From a virus, in IMG/VR virus record IMGVR_UViG_3300021410_000052, positions 1 through 46,020 of that record: a stretch of 46,020 bases of DNA; one strand, given 5' to 3'. This document shows, piece by piece, positions 8,241 through 16,817 of the stretch. The notes beneath the pieces are model-generated. The model ran no database searches, was not told the origin of the DNA, and saw only the letters and a list, made by a program, of their open reading frames with translations. Positions within the stretch are counted from its first letter, which is position 1. Every line of letters begins with the position of its first letter. The position numbers were made by a program, and so were the translations under genes.

Positions 8241-8406
8241 GGGTCTGCTCCAGCAGGTCGAGCCGCTCGGCGGCGCGGCCTGCGCGCTCGGCCGTGCGGC
8301 GAAGGTTGAGGATGAACAGGGCGATGGTGAGCACGACGAGGGCGAGAGCAGCCACTCGCCGCGCCCATGGCCGGGCGAGAAGCCCGACCGCAAGGCTGGC
8401 CCACAT
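8149..8406 (-). CDS. Rz-like inner-membrane spanin
   Basis: An 85-residue protein with one membrane segment at about 15-36 (VAALALVVLTIALFILN), then a charged helical region (RRTAERAGRAAERLDLLEQ) likely to form a coiled coil in the periplasm. This is the layout of an i-spanin, although it is shorter than lambda Rz. Its ATG shares a base with the stop of the endolysin gene (TGATG), and the lipoprotein-encoding Rz1-like gene begins inside it in another frame. Assignment is from architecture and position, not from sequence motifs. Confidence 0.68.
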   Translation of the reverse strand: MWASLAVGLLARPWARRVAALALVVLTIALFILNLRRTAERAGRAAERLDLLEQTHAIHRQMLDAAARRPRSRDDLLDRLRDGGF

Positions 8407-9086
8407 CAGCGCAGCCCTCGTTTCCAGTCATCAAGACGCGCCCAGACGGCCACCGCGATCCCGCCCAGCGCGAGTGCGATGAACAGCCAGCGCAGGGTGT
8501 CGAGGTAGGGGACCAGCGGCAGGATCGCGCCCTGTGCCTCCGTCAGCACCTCTTGGGCGACATCGACCCCGGCGGCCCCCACCGTCGCCACCCCGGCCGC
8601 GCCGGTGCCGCGCAGCGTGCGGCTTGCGGCCAGTGTTTCGCGCGCGGGCGGGGTCTCGGCGGCGAAGGGGACGGGACGCGGCGGGAAGGGATCGCCCCAG
8701 GAGCGGGCGGGGCCGAGGTCGATATGCATGAAGCCCGACCGGGGATAGGCGCCGAAGCCCAGAAACCCCACCTCCCGCGCCGCGGCCTCGAATGCCACCG
8801 GGTCGTGGTTCGACATGGCGATGTCGAAGGCCGTGCCGTCCATGTGCTTTGAGCGCGGGGCACCGCCCACCGCGCGGTTGTGCTCGGGCGACCGATAGGC
8901 GGAGCGCACGATCAGCGGCTTGCCGAGGCGGTCGCGCAGCGCCTGCAGCTTGTCGAGCGCTGCGGGATGCAGCTTCAGCTGGCCGGAGCCGCGGCAGGCG
9001 ATCTCGGCCGGGGAGAAGTTCGGCCAGCGCCAGAGGTGCAGGGGCACCTCGCGGAAGTGACGGAAGGTGCGGACGGGGTCGGGCAT
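8406..9086 (-). CDS. M15-family peptidase endolysin with C-terminal membrane segment
   Basis: A 226-residue protein. Residues 20-135 form a peptidase M15 (D-Ala-D-Ala carboxypeptidase-like) domain with the zinc ligand pattern SKHMDGTAFDIA (His81, Asp88) and GFMHIDLG (His121), and RSAYRSPEHN at 61-70. It should cut peptide crosslinks in the host wall. A linker follows, then a hydrophobic segment at about 199-217 and a basic tail (WKRGLR), so the protein may be held in the inner membrane. It sits between a small membrane protein and the spanins, which defines a lysis cassette. The C-terminal anchor is uncommon for an endolysin and suggests it is not simply released by a large holin. Confidence 0.85.
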   Translation of the reverse strand: MPDPVRTFRHFREVPLHLWRWPNFSPAEIACRGSGQLKLHPAALDKLQALRDRLGKPLIVRSAYRSPEHNRAVGGAPRSKHMDGTAFDIAMSNHDPVAFEAAAREVGFLGFGAYPRSGFMHIDLGPARSWGDPFPPRPVPFAAETPPARETLAASRTLRGTGAAGVATVGAAGVDVAQEVLTEAQGAILPLVPYLDTLRWLFIALALGGIAVAVWARLDDWKRGLR

Positions 9087-9126
9087 GGGGGCCTCCTTGG
9101 GGCGTTGGACATGCAGGAATGGGCAC

Positions 9127-9149
9127 CCCGCCGCTGCAGGAGCGGCGGG
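9127..9149. terminator. Strong hairpin upstream of the endolysin gene
   Basis: A perfect 9-base-pair stem (CCCGCCGCT with AGCGGCGGG) closed by a 5-base loop, extended by an outer GCACC/GGTGC pairing. It lies in the 139-base gap between the TM-protein gene and the endolysin. No T-run follows on the minus strand, so it may act as a partial terminator or mRNA processing/stability element rather than a full stop. Confidence 0.45.
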
Positions 9150-9225
9150 ACGGGTGCGGTGATCAGGGTCTTGGGGCCGGAGTGACGAGTGGGCGGGGCG
9201 CTGGGCGCTGGGCGCCGGGTTGGCG

Positions 9226-9534
9226 TCAGTCGTCGCGGCGGCGCTGGAAGGCTTCGAACATCAGGTTGCGCATGGCGCGAATGTCGCCCTCGATGCGCTC
9301 CAGCCGGTCGGCATCGGCCTTGCGGTCCTCGGCGCGCCGGCGCTCGACGCGCTCGCGCTCGGCCGCAAGTTCACGGTCGAGCCGGGCGAGCATGGCGTCA
9401 TTGGTGAAGGCCCGGCGGGTGATGGCGGCGAGGAGCGCCAGCGTGCCGCCGATCAGCGCGGTGATGGCTGCGGTGATCCCGTGGTCGCGAAAGGCCCGGG
9501 CGACCTCTTCGAGGAGGGATGTGCGGTCGGTCAT
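9226..9534 (-). CDS. Single-TM lysis-region protein, possible holin
   Basis: A 102-residue protein with an N-terminal helix, one membrane segment at about 18-38 (ITAAITALIGGTLALLAAI), then a long, highly charged helical tail (ELAAERERVERRRAEDRK) likely to be a coiled coil. It lies between the tail fibre gene and the endolysin, where holins are found in related phages. The single TM and long coiled-coil tail do not match a classical holin well, so a structural or regulatory lysis protein is also possible. I start it at ATG 9534; a longer frame to 9582 would overlap the fibre gene. Confidence 0.6.
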   Translation of the reverse strand: MTDRTSLLEEVARAFRDHGITAAITALIGGTLALLAAITRRAFTNDAMLARLDRELAAERERVERRRAEDRKADADRLERIEGDIRAMRNLMFEAFQRRRDD

Positions 9535-9544
9535 GGCGGGCCTC

Positions 9545-11452
9545 TCAATAGTCGGTCTCCACGTAGACGCCGCTGCAGTCATAGGCGACGGCAGCGGCGG
9601 TGCTGCCGGTGTTCATGTAGTTGCGGGGGCTCAGGAGCTGGGTGGCGGCGGGGAGGTTCGCGGTGATCTCGACCTCGGCGATGGCGCCGGACACTTCCTC
9701 GACGACGCGGACCCAGACCGAGGCGGCGTTGGGGGCGGCGTAGAGGAACAGCGTCAGGACGTTTGTGGGGGCATCGACGGGGAAGCTGGCGCCCGGATTG
9801 ATCAGCGTGGGTGCGCCGGACCCGGAGTTGTGGACGATCTGCCAGTTGGCATGGGTGCCGCGCTGGAAGCCGATGCCGATGGCGTTGACGACGGCGCTCA
9901 GCAGGAGCGTCGTGGCCAGCGCCGCCGTCGAGCCCATCAGCCCGAAGAAGCCCATGCCGGTGGGCTGCAGCGTGGTGAGCGAGAGCCTGTTCACATAGGT
10001 GAATCCGCCCAAGCCATCCGCATTGCCACGCCAGCAGACCCAGCCCGCCGAGCGTTCCTCGGCCGCCGCGTCCGCCGTGGCCGCGCTGGTCATCCGCCAG
10101 CGCCGCATCGATGTCGAGAGGTTGGTCGTGGCGAGGCCGGGCGTGGAGGCGGTGCCGACGCCCGTCCGCGGCATGCCGATCGCGTTGATCGTGGTGCCGG
10201 AGGACGGGGCCCAGTACGCGATCCGGTTCACCCCGAAGTGGGGCTGCAGCGGAAAGAGCCGCCCCGAGGGGCGCATGACCTCGAGCCAGGCCGACCCCGC
10301 CCGGTCGCGGGCGTAGAGATGGATGCGGCCTGCGGGTGGCGGATCGGGCGGCGTCGCGCGGCCGGGCAGGACCATGGGTTCGGGCAGTTCCACCCGGCCG
10401 CTGGCGCGGTCGATGCGCAGCGCGTCGTAGTAGGCCGATCCGTCCGGGCTGACCTTGAAGCTGAAGTCGTCATTGCCCAGAAGCCCGATCAGGGCGCGCG
10501 TCGAGAACCCGGTCTTGAAGGCGAAGGCGGCATCGTCGCCGGGGGCGTTCTTGTTGAAGGTCGCCTCGATGCCGTTGCCGGCGTGGTTGAACAGCATCGC
10601 GGGGGTGTTGATCGAGAAGCGGTTGAAGGCGTCGGCCGTGGCCCAGCCGAGGCCCAGCGTCTGCGCGGTCAGGTTCGCCTGGGGCATGCCGACCTGCGTG
10701 ACGCTGTTGGCGAAGGTGACGGTGGGCGTGTTGATCACCGTGGTGCCGCCCGCGCCTGCGGCGGCCGAGCCGATGTTGACGACCGTGTTCGACCCCGAGC
10801 CTCCGCCGGTGCCAAGGTTCACGGTCTTGGTGGTGCCGTTTGTGGTCGCCCCGGTGCCAATGCCGTAGGTGGCGGTGCCGGTCGATGTGCCGATGGTCGC
10901 CGTTCCACCGGAGGCGGTCAGCGTGCCGGAGAAGGTCTTGTTGCCCGAGAAGGTCTGGGTGCCCGCGAGGATGGCGAGTTCCGAGGAGGTGTTCGGCAGC
11001 GTGTAGGTCCGGGTCTGGCCAGTGGAGATCGAGGCGAGCGAGAACACGGCCTTCTTCGTCGGGTCCGCGTCGTTGACCAGGCTGAAGACGCTGTCGGGCA
11101 CATCGCGCGGCTCGCCGACGCTGGCCCAGCTCGAGCCCGACCAGACGAGGAAGGCACCCTCGTCCGCGACCCAGACCAGCCAGCCGGGGCGCGGGACGAG
11201 CCGGATCCAGACGCCGTCGACCCAGAAGGCCACGTTCAGATCCCAGCCAGCCCAGAGGCCGGTCGCGCCGGAGGCCACAAGGTGCCGGTCGCCATCGGCG
11301 GGGCTGGCCGGGGGCGTGGTGCGCGTGCGGTCGAGAACCGAGAGCTGCACCATGGCGTCGAGCAGGCGCAGCGCCTCGTTGTGGGTGACATGCTTCTGCG
11401 CCTGCGCGGCCATCAGATACGGCAGGCCGAGATGGGTGGTGGTGTCGGACAT
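9545..11452 (-). CDS. DUF2793 tail fibre/receptor-binding-type protein
   Basis: A 635-residue protein. The first ~110 residues match the DUF2793 type of alphaproteobacterial phages and GTAs ([20 protein letters not shown], then [14 protein letters not shown]). A Thr/Gly/Ser-rich repetitive part at about 150-260 ([18 protein letters not shown] and similar) suggests a beta-helical shaft. The C-terminal ~250 residues are distinct and may be the receptor-binding tip. It is downstream of the megatron gene with a 21-base gap, as in GTA-like tail clusters. It likely forms a fibre or spike on the baseplate and determines host binding; that role is inferred from position and family. Confidence 0.8.
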   Translation of the reverse strand: MSDTTTHLGLPYLMAAQAQKHVTHNEALRLLDAMVQLSVLDRTRTTPPASPADGDRHLVASGATGLWAGWDLNVAFWVDGVWIRLVPRPGWLVWVADEGAFLVWSGSSWASVGEPRDVPDSVFSLVNDADPTKKAVFSLASISTGQTRTYTLPNTSSELAILAGTQTFSGNKTFSGTLTASGGTATIGTSTGTATYGIGTGATTNGTTKTVNLGTGGGSGSNTVVNIGSAAAGAGGTTVINTPTVTFANSVTQVGMPQANLTAQTLGLGWATADAFNRFSINTPAMLFNHAGNGIEATFNKNAPGDDAAFAFKTGFSTRALIGLLGNDDFSFKVSPDGSAYYDALRIDRASGRVELPEPMVLPGRATPPDPPPAGRIHLYARDRAGSAWLEVMRPSGRLFPLQPHFGVNRIAYWAPSSGTTINAIGMPRTGVGTASTPGLATTNLSTSMRRWRMTSAATADAAAEERSAGWVCWRGNADGLGGFTYVNRLSLTTLQPTGMGFFGLMGSTAALATTLLLSAVVNAIGIGFQRGTHANWQIVHNSGSGAPTLINPGASFPVDAPTNVLTLFLYAAPNAASVWVRVVEEVSGAIAEVEITANLPAATQLLSPRNYMNTGSTAAAVAYDCSGVYVETDY

Positions 11453-11473
11453 GAGGATTCCTGACGGTTCGGA

Positions 11474-14400
11474 TCAGAACTGCAGCGTGACGCTGCTGGG
11501 CGCGCCCCGCCCGAGGCGGGCGGAGAGCTGGAAGATGCGGAAGGCGAGCGTGTCGCCGGGCGCGAGCGGCGCGCCCCAGTCGGTCGTCTGCTGGGCGGCG
11601 CTGTAGAGAACGGACGTGGTGCTGCTGGTCAGCACCCGCTTCACTGCCGTGCCGTCACGGATCTCGACCTCGTAGCCCTCGACCTCTTCCCCGAGCGGCA
11701 CCTCGACCTGTTCCCAGGCATCGGCCTCGAGCGCGCGGGAGCGCCGGGTCCATCGGATGGTGAGGTCGCCGGGGCTGCGGGCCTGCCGCCAGGGCTGCGC
11801 GACATGGACCGGCGCGAAAGGGCGCAGGCCCATGCCCGCAGGTGTGAAGGCCTGCGCGACATAGGTCTCGTCCGAGGGCGGCCGGGTTGCCGGACCCACG
11901 CGCCAGTTCCATGGCAGGCCGATGTCACCGAGCGCGCTGGGCAGCGGCGCGAGCGTGCTGTCGAGCACCACCACCCGCGCTCCGGCCGGCGCCGGGTTCC
12001 CCATTGCCCCCTCCGTCCCGCGCTGGCCGCGCAGGAGGCGGGTCAGCCGGTAGCGTCCCGGCGCAATCAGCTCCGCAGTGCCCGCCTGGACGATCTCCCA
12101 GACCCCGGGGCTGGCCTCGACGGCCAGTGCATTGGCCCCGCCGAACAGGGCCAGATCAGTGACGCTTTCGAGCGAGCCGGTGAAGAGGTCGAGCGTCAGG
12201 GCATTGCCGAGATCGAAGCGCGAGATCGGTCCGGGCCAGAGATCGAAGGCCAGCACGCCCATCCGCGCCCGCGACGGCACGGTGGTCAGCAGTTCGAACC
12301 CGTCGCTGCCGGGGCTCCGGAAGACGGCAAGCTCGCCGGGCCAGGGCCGCGCATGGGCGGCGAGTAAGGGCCGGTGCGCTGGCTGGTCCTCGGTCAGCTG
12401 CGGAAGGTCGAGGAAGGCGACCTCGGGTGCTGCCAGCACCAGCGGGCGCGCGAGCGTCGCGGGGCGCGGATCGCCGGGCGGCAGCTCGTAGGCGGCGCGG
12501 TCCTGGCGGATCGCGTCGATCCCGCGCGCCTCGGCATCGGCGGTGGACAGGAGCCGGAAGTCGAGGCTGCGCCCGTCGTGCAGGAGCCGGATCACGTCGG
12601 CGGGGTCGAGCGCGAGGCGCGAGGGTGGCAGGCGGAAGCTCGCGGTCTCGCGGCCGATCCAGGCTTCCATCAGCGCGCGGCGGCAGCGGCGTTCGGCCTC
12701 CTCGGGCGCGACCGCCATCGGGAAGGCTTCCGAGGCGATGCGGCTCGCGGAGACGGTGATGCGCTGCGCCTCGACCTGTGCGGCGTCATAATCCTCGTCG
12801 GCCCGCGCCAGCTGCCACTTGAGCGCCTGCGGCAGTTCGGTCTCCTGCGCCCGGGTCAGTTCCAGCCCCTCGGCGCGAGGATCGGGGGCGGCGACGAGAT
12901 CGTCGGCACCGATCTCGGCCACGGCGGCGCGGCCGCGCATGACGAAGCGGATCACCCCGCCGGTTTCCACGGCATCGAACCCGAAATGCCGCGCGAGCGT
13001 GGTGATCGAGGCGCGGGGGCTTTCCAGCGCCCCGATGACATAGCCCTCGACCGCGCCCCAGAGCCCGGAGACGTCGATGCGATGGGCGGGCAGCCCGGCG
13101 CGCAGGCAGAGGTGCCGGACGAGCGCCGCCAGCGACACCGCCCCCAGCCGTCCGGTCAGCCAGTGGCCGAGCCGCCAGTTGGGGCCGTCCGTCCAGACGC
13201 CGGTCAGCGCCGGGAAGAACGGATAGGGCCGCGCGTCCCAGGTCCAGGCTGCGCATTCGTGGACGTGCACCATCCGGCCGCCGTAGATGGAGGACAGCGG
13301 GTTGTTCGCCGGATCGTTCCACCAGAGCCAGGTCGCCTCGAGATAGGCGCGCTGGATCGCGTCGTCGCGCCAGCCGCGGGAGAAGTACGGGGTGAAGCTC
13401 TCCGACGACTTCGGATCGAAGAAGACGTTGGGCTGGTTGGTGCCCCGGTCGATGGCCGGGCAGCCGAGTTCGGTGAACCAGACGGGCTTCGATTGCGGCA
13501 CCCATGCGGTGGGCGTTGCGCTCTCCACCCCGCCCGGGCGGTTGAAGTGGGGCTCCGACCACCAGGCGCGCAAATCCTTGTAGCGGAAGACCCATGGTTT
13601 GCCGACGGCGCCATCGGTGATGAGCGTGCGCAGCTGTGCCGAGCGGTCGGCCTCCGAGGCATAGAACCAGTCGAAGCCTTCGCCGCCTGCAATGTTGGCC
13701 TGCAGGTAGCCCCGGTCATGGATCGCGGGCCAGCCTTGCAGGGCATCGGCGTGCTCGAATCCGTCCCGCCAATCCGACAGCGGCATGTAGTTGTCGATGC
13801 CGATGAAGTCGGTGTTGGTGTCTGCCCAGAGCGGATCGAGGTGGAAGAAGACATCCCCGCTGCCGTCGCCCGGTTGGTGGCCGAAGTATTCCGACCAGTC
13901 GGCGGCGTAGCTGATCTTCGTTGCAGGGCCGAGGATGCTGCGCACGGCCGCAGCGAGATCGCGGAAGGCCTGCACGGCCGGATAGGTGGACGCGCCCGAG
14001 CGGATGGTGGTCAGCCCGCGCATCTCGGAGCCGATCAGGAAGGCATCGACGCCCCCGGCAGCGGCGCAGAGATGGGCGTAGTGCAGGATCATCCGGCGCA
14101 GGCCCCAGTCGCCTGCGGGGCCGGTCCAGCTGACGGTCTGGCCCGACACAGAGAAGTTCGCGGGGGTTGCGCTGCCGAAGAAGCTCGCGACCTGCGTGGC
14201 CGCCGTGGCGGTCTTGTCCACGCTGCCCGCGAACCCCGCAGCCGGAGAACAGGTGATCCGCCCGCGCCAGGGGAACACGGGCTGGCCGGTCTCGGCGGCA
14301 TTGTCGCTGTAGGGGTTCGGCAGCGTGTTGGCAGGCGGCACGTCCATCAGGATGAACGGGTAGAAGGTCACGCGCAGCCCGCGGGCCTTCATCTCCTGGA

Positions 14401-15472
14401 TCGCCTGGACGACAGCGAAGTCGGCGGGCGTACCGCCATAGACGGGCCGGTCCTCGCTGTCGCGACTGACCAGATGCGCGGCGGTGCGGCCGACGCCGTT
14501 CACCGACCAGACGCGGGGGCTCGTTGCCTTGGCCGCCACCTCGACGCCCGGCTTGACTTGGCAGTTGCCCGCGCGCAGGTCGGTGCCGAACCAGGCGACG
14601 ACGAGGCTGACGCTCTCGACCGCAGGCGCCATGGCCTGCAGCCGGTCGAGGGCGACGACGATGTCGGCGGTGTCCGGCAGCGCATTCAGGTTCTCGGCCG
14701 TGGTCGTCCCGCCGCTCGTGCCGCCGAAGGCCCCGCCCGTGGTCTTGCGGATCGCCTGCGTCGCATAGGTGAACTCGCCCGAGGCGGGGATCATGGTGAC
14801 AGCGCGCGTCAGCCCCTCGGCGGTGTCGGGATCGGCAAGCGGGCGGAACACCTCGAAGCTCAGCTGCGGGATACGGTTCCCGAAATCCCCCAGCGGCAGT
14901 TCCTCGAACACGACATAGGCGGTGCCGCGATACGCGGGCGTGTTCGCCGCGCCCATCTTCGCCGCGATGAACGGGTCGGGGGCCTGCGCCTCGTCGCCCG
15001 CATACCAGCGCATGGTGATGCCGGTCAGGTCGAGCGGCTTGCCGTCTGCCCAGATGCGGCCGATGCCGGTGATCGAGCCCTCGCAGAGCGCTACGGCGAA
15101 GGACGCATAGCAGAGATACTCGGTCGTCCGGACCTTGCCGCCGCCACCGCCCTTGCCCCCACCGCGCTGCGTCGTTGTCCGGGTCTCCTCGCGGAAATCG
15201 GTGGCCCAGACGATGTTGCCGCCGATGCGCATGCGACCAAAGAGGCGCGGGATGACGGCGCCCTCGGTGGACGAGGTGATGCGTAGCGTGTCGAGCCGCG
15301 CACCTTCGATGCGCTGCGCAGGAGCCAGAGACGAGACGATCCAGCTGTCGACGACCGCGCCAACGCTGGAGCCGATGAAGCCGCCGATGGTGGCGGCACT
15401 GACGCCAAGAATAGCACCGCCGATCGAACCGCCAATGGCGGCGCCGGCCGCGCCGAGAACGAGGGTGGCCAT
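11474..15472 (-). CDS. GTA-type tail tip 'megatron' (TIM-barrel-like, gpJ-like) protein
   Basis: A 1332-residue host-specificity protein. The N-terminus is a Gly/Ala-rich hydrophobic stretch (residues 1-50) usual in this family. It is followed by a tail-attachment region, then a glycoside-hydrolase TIM-barrel-like domain at about 390-760 (segments GGVDAFLIGSEMRGL, ISYAADWSEYFGH, WFTELGCPAIDRG), then gpJ/tip-type domains (ALKWQLARADEDYDAAQVEA) and a C-terminal fibronectin-like part. It forms the central tip of the tail and may cut surface glycans and contact the envelope. GGAG lies before the ATG at 15472. It is separated from the NlpC/P60 gene by an inserted plus-strand gene; in GTA clusters the two are normally adjacent. 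Confidence 0.9.
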   Translation of the reverse strand: MATLVLGAAGAAIGGSIGGAILGVSAATIGGFIGSSVGAVVDSWIVSSLAPAQRIEGARLDTLRITSSTEGAVIPRLFGRMRIGGNIVWATDFREETRTTTQRGGGKGGGGGKVRTTEYLCYASFAVALCEGSITGIGRIWADGKPLDLTGITMRWYAGDEAQAPDPFIAAKMGAANTPAYRGTAYVVFEELPLGDFGNRIPQLSFEVFRPLADPDTAEGLTRAVTMIPASGEFTYATQAIRKTTGGAFGGTSGGTTTAENLNALPDTADIVVALDRLQAMAPAVESVSLVVAWFGTDLRAGNCQVKPGVEVAAKATSPRVWSVNGVGRTAAHLVSRDSEDRPVYGGTPADFAVVQAIQEMKARGLRVTFYPFILMDVPPANTLPNPYSDNAAETGQPVFPWRGRITCSPAAGFAGSVDKTATAATQVASFFGSATPANFSVSGQTVSWTGPAGDWGLRRMILHYAHLCAAAGGVDAFLIGSEMRGLTTIRSGASTYPAVQAFRDLAAAVRSILGPATKISYAADWSEYFGHQPGDGSGDVFFHLDPLWADTNTDFIGIDNYMPLSDWRDGFEHADALQGWPAIHDRGYLQANIAGGEGFDWFYASEADRSAQLRTLITDGAVGKPWVFRYKDLRAWWSEPHFNRPGGVESATPTAWVPQSKPVWFTELGCPAIDRGTNQPNVFFDPKSSESFTPYFSRGWRDDAIQRAYLEATWLWWNDPANNPLSSIYGGRMVHVHECAAWTWDARPYPFFPALTGVWTDGPNWRLGHWLTGRLGAVSLAALVRHLCLRAGLPAHRIDVSGLWGAVEGYVIGALESPRASITTLARHFGFDAVETGGVIRFVMRGRAAVAEIGADDLVAAPDPRAEGLELTRAQETELPQALKWQLARADEDYDAAQVEAQRITVSASRIASEAFPMAVAPEEAERRCRRALMEAWIGRETASFRLPPSRLALDPADVIRLLHDGRSLDFRLLSTADAEARGIDAIRQDRAAYELPPGDPRPATLARPLVLAAPEVAFLDLPQLTEDQPAHRPLLAAHARPWPGELAVFRSPGSDGFELLTTVPSRARMGVLAFDLWPGPISRFDLGNALTLDLFTGSLESVTDLALFGGANALAVEASPGVWEIVQAGTAELIAPGRYRLTRLLRGQRGTEGAMGNPAPAGARVVVLDSTLAPLPSALGDIGLPWNWRVGPATRPPSDETYVAQAFTPAGMGLRPFAPVHVAQPWRQARSPGDLTIRWTRRSRALEADAWEQVEVPLGEEVEGYEVEIRDGTAVKRVLTSSTTSVLYSAAQQTTDWGAPLAPGDTLAFRIFQLSARLGRGAPSSVTLQF

Positions 15473-15732
15473 ATGGAAGCTCCAGATTTATGAGCAAAGC
15501 TCACGCCAAGAAGCATTCGCGCCAACTCGACCGTGATCTAAAGGTAGGGTGCGGTTAAGTGGAGCCGTCCAGGCTCGAACGGTGTCGAGTGTAGGTGATG
15601 CGCGGCCGTCTACCGGCCAAGCGACACCAACTACGATCTGCTCTAACGCTGTAGCCCCCATGCAAGTGCGCTGCTACTCTTTGGGAGCCCCCAGTAGCTG
15701 TGGGCCACTCCGATCCTGAAGAGGGCCGTCAA

Positions 15733-16332
15733 GTGTCAGAGGTAGCATACGTTCTCCTGGGAGCCTTTGTTGGCGGTATTCTCACGTATTTCACGACCCT
15801 CAGGAGCCTGTTTAACCAGTCTGTGGTAGATGAGCGGAAGGACTGGAGGGATGAGGTCCGGAAGATCACGCTCGACGTTATACAAGCCGTAGAAAAAGGT
15901 GCATCGCGGGATTTGACTGCGCTGCGACACCACTTGGCTATCCGCCTCAATCCCAGAGATCCAAACGACAACGCGATACTCAACTGCGCTATCCTGCAGG
16001 GTGGCGAGACATGCGACTGTGCGGTTGATGAGTTCGTTTCCCGAGTCTCGATCTTGCTGAAACATGACTGGGAAAGAGCGAAACTCGAGACAAGCTTCCT
16101 CAAAAGACATTTTGTTCAGCCCCACAGGCCGAGCTTTTGCGAAGTGAAGGACTCCCCAGAGACCGCCAAGTTTCGGAAGCTCACTCGCTTCAGCAGGTTC
16201 TTCGCGCCCGTCATCGTGATCCTCCTTCTCGGTGTGATCGTTCCGCTTATCGCCGAGCCTCACCTTTCGCCGCTTGTCGAGCGTTGGAAGAGTGGCGTGA
16301 ACTTCATCTGGTCACTGATCGGCGTGGAATAG
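15733..16332 (+). CDS. Two-TM membrane protein of unknown function (moron candidate)
   Basis: A 199-residue protein if started at GTG 15733, where GAAGAGGG lies about 7 bases upstream; an earlier GTG at 15700 gives 210 residues but has no ribosome site. It has an N-terminal membrane segment (about 4-22, YVLLGAFVGGILTYF), a charged ERKDWRDEVRKITLD stretch, a soluble ~120-residue middle with several cysteines (CAILQGGETCDCAVDEF), and a second membrane segment near 155-175 (VIVILLLGVIVPLIAEP). It is the only plus-strand gene inside the tail-tip operon, with its own 260-base upstream gap and visibly lower GC. These are marks of a moron expressed from the lysogen, perhaps for superinfection exclusion. 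Function unknown. Confidence 0.75.
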   Translation: MSEVAYVLLGAFVGGILTYFTTLRSLFNQSVVDERKDWRDEVRKITLDVIQAVEKGASRDLTALRHHLAIRLNPRDPNDNAILNCAILQGGETCDCAVDEFVSRVSILLKHDWERAKLETSFLKRHFVQPHRPSFCEVKDSPETAKFRKLTRFSRFFAPVIVILLLGVIVPLIAEPHLSPLVERWKSGVNFIWSLIGVE

Positions 16333-16370
16333 AGCCGCTTTCTCCAGCGCACATCTGCCGTCAACTCTTC

Positions 16371-16817
16371 TCAGTTTCCGGCCCTGACCATTGGGAAGAA
16401 GAATGCGAAGGCGATGCGCCGCCGCCAGACTTGGGTGAGCGGTTCCTCGATCACACCGAGCCCCTCATAGGCATGGAGAAATGTGGCGGAGTTGGTCAGA
16501 ATGCCGACATGCTTGGCACTGGCGCGGGGCATCATGCGAAACAGCACCAGCGCGCCGGGACCGGCCTCCGCGGGCGACAACTCGATCATCATGGCGCGCG
16601 CGCCTTCCGCCAGCGCCTCGCGCGGCCCGATCTCGCCCCAGTCCCGGCTGTAGGGCGGGATCGGAAAGGGCTCGGGGCCGACCACCTCGCGCCAGACGCC
16701 GCGCGCAAGCCCGAGGCAGTCGCAGCCGACGCCCTTCAGGCTGGCCTGATCGTGGTAGGGCGTGCCGAGCCAGGCACGGGCGGCAGTGATCACCCTGTCG
16801 GGGTTGGACGCCCTCAC
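16371..16817 (-). CDS. NlpC/P60 tail peptidase (GTA gp14-type)
   Basis: A 148-residue cysteine peptidase. The catalytic Cys34 lies in GCDCLGL and the His in SAKHVGILT; FLHAYEG follows near the end. Phage NlpC/P60 proteins cut peptidoglycan peptide stems locally during DNA entry and sit at the tail tip. Its ATG overlaps the stop of the DUF2163 gene (ATGA), matching the order DUF2460-DUF2163-NlpC-megatron of Rhodobacter GTA and related phages. Its 3' end faces the plus-strand moron, 38 bases away. Confidence 0.9.
   Translation of the reverse strand: MRASNPDRVITAARAWLGTPYHDQASLKGVGCDCLGLARGVWREVVGPEPFPIPPYSRDWGEIGPREALAEGARAMMIELSPAEAGPGALVLFRMMPRASAKHVGILTNSATFLHAYEGLGVIEEPLTQVWRRRIAFAFFFPMVRAGN

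Noticed and set aside
8792-11464. Very long plus-strand open frame (890 codons) over the fibre and lysis genes
   Set aside because: It is antisense to DUF2793, the TM protein and the endolysin, has Arg/Gly-rich low-complexity content and no ribosome site; a typical effect of high GC.
12374-15286. Plus-strand open frame of 970 codons antisense to the megatron gene
   Set aside because: Mirror of the minus-strand codon bias; no recognisable domain, and the minus-strand protein is a clear GTA-type tip protein.
15555-15600. Possible tRNA remnant near AGGCTCGAAC (15571-15580), which looks like a T-arm
   Set aside because: No acceptor stem, anticodon arm or CCA end could be paired around it.
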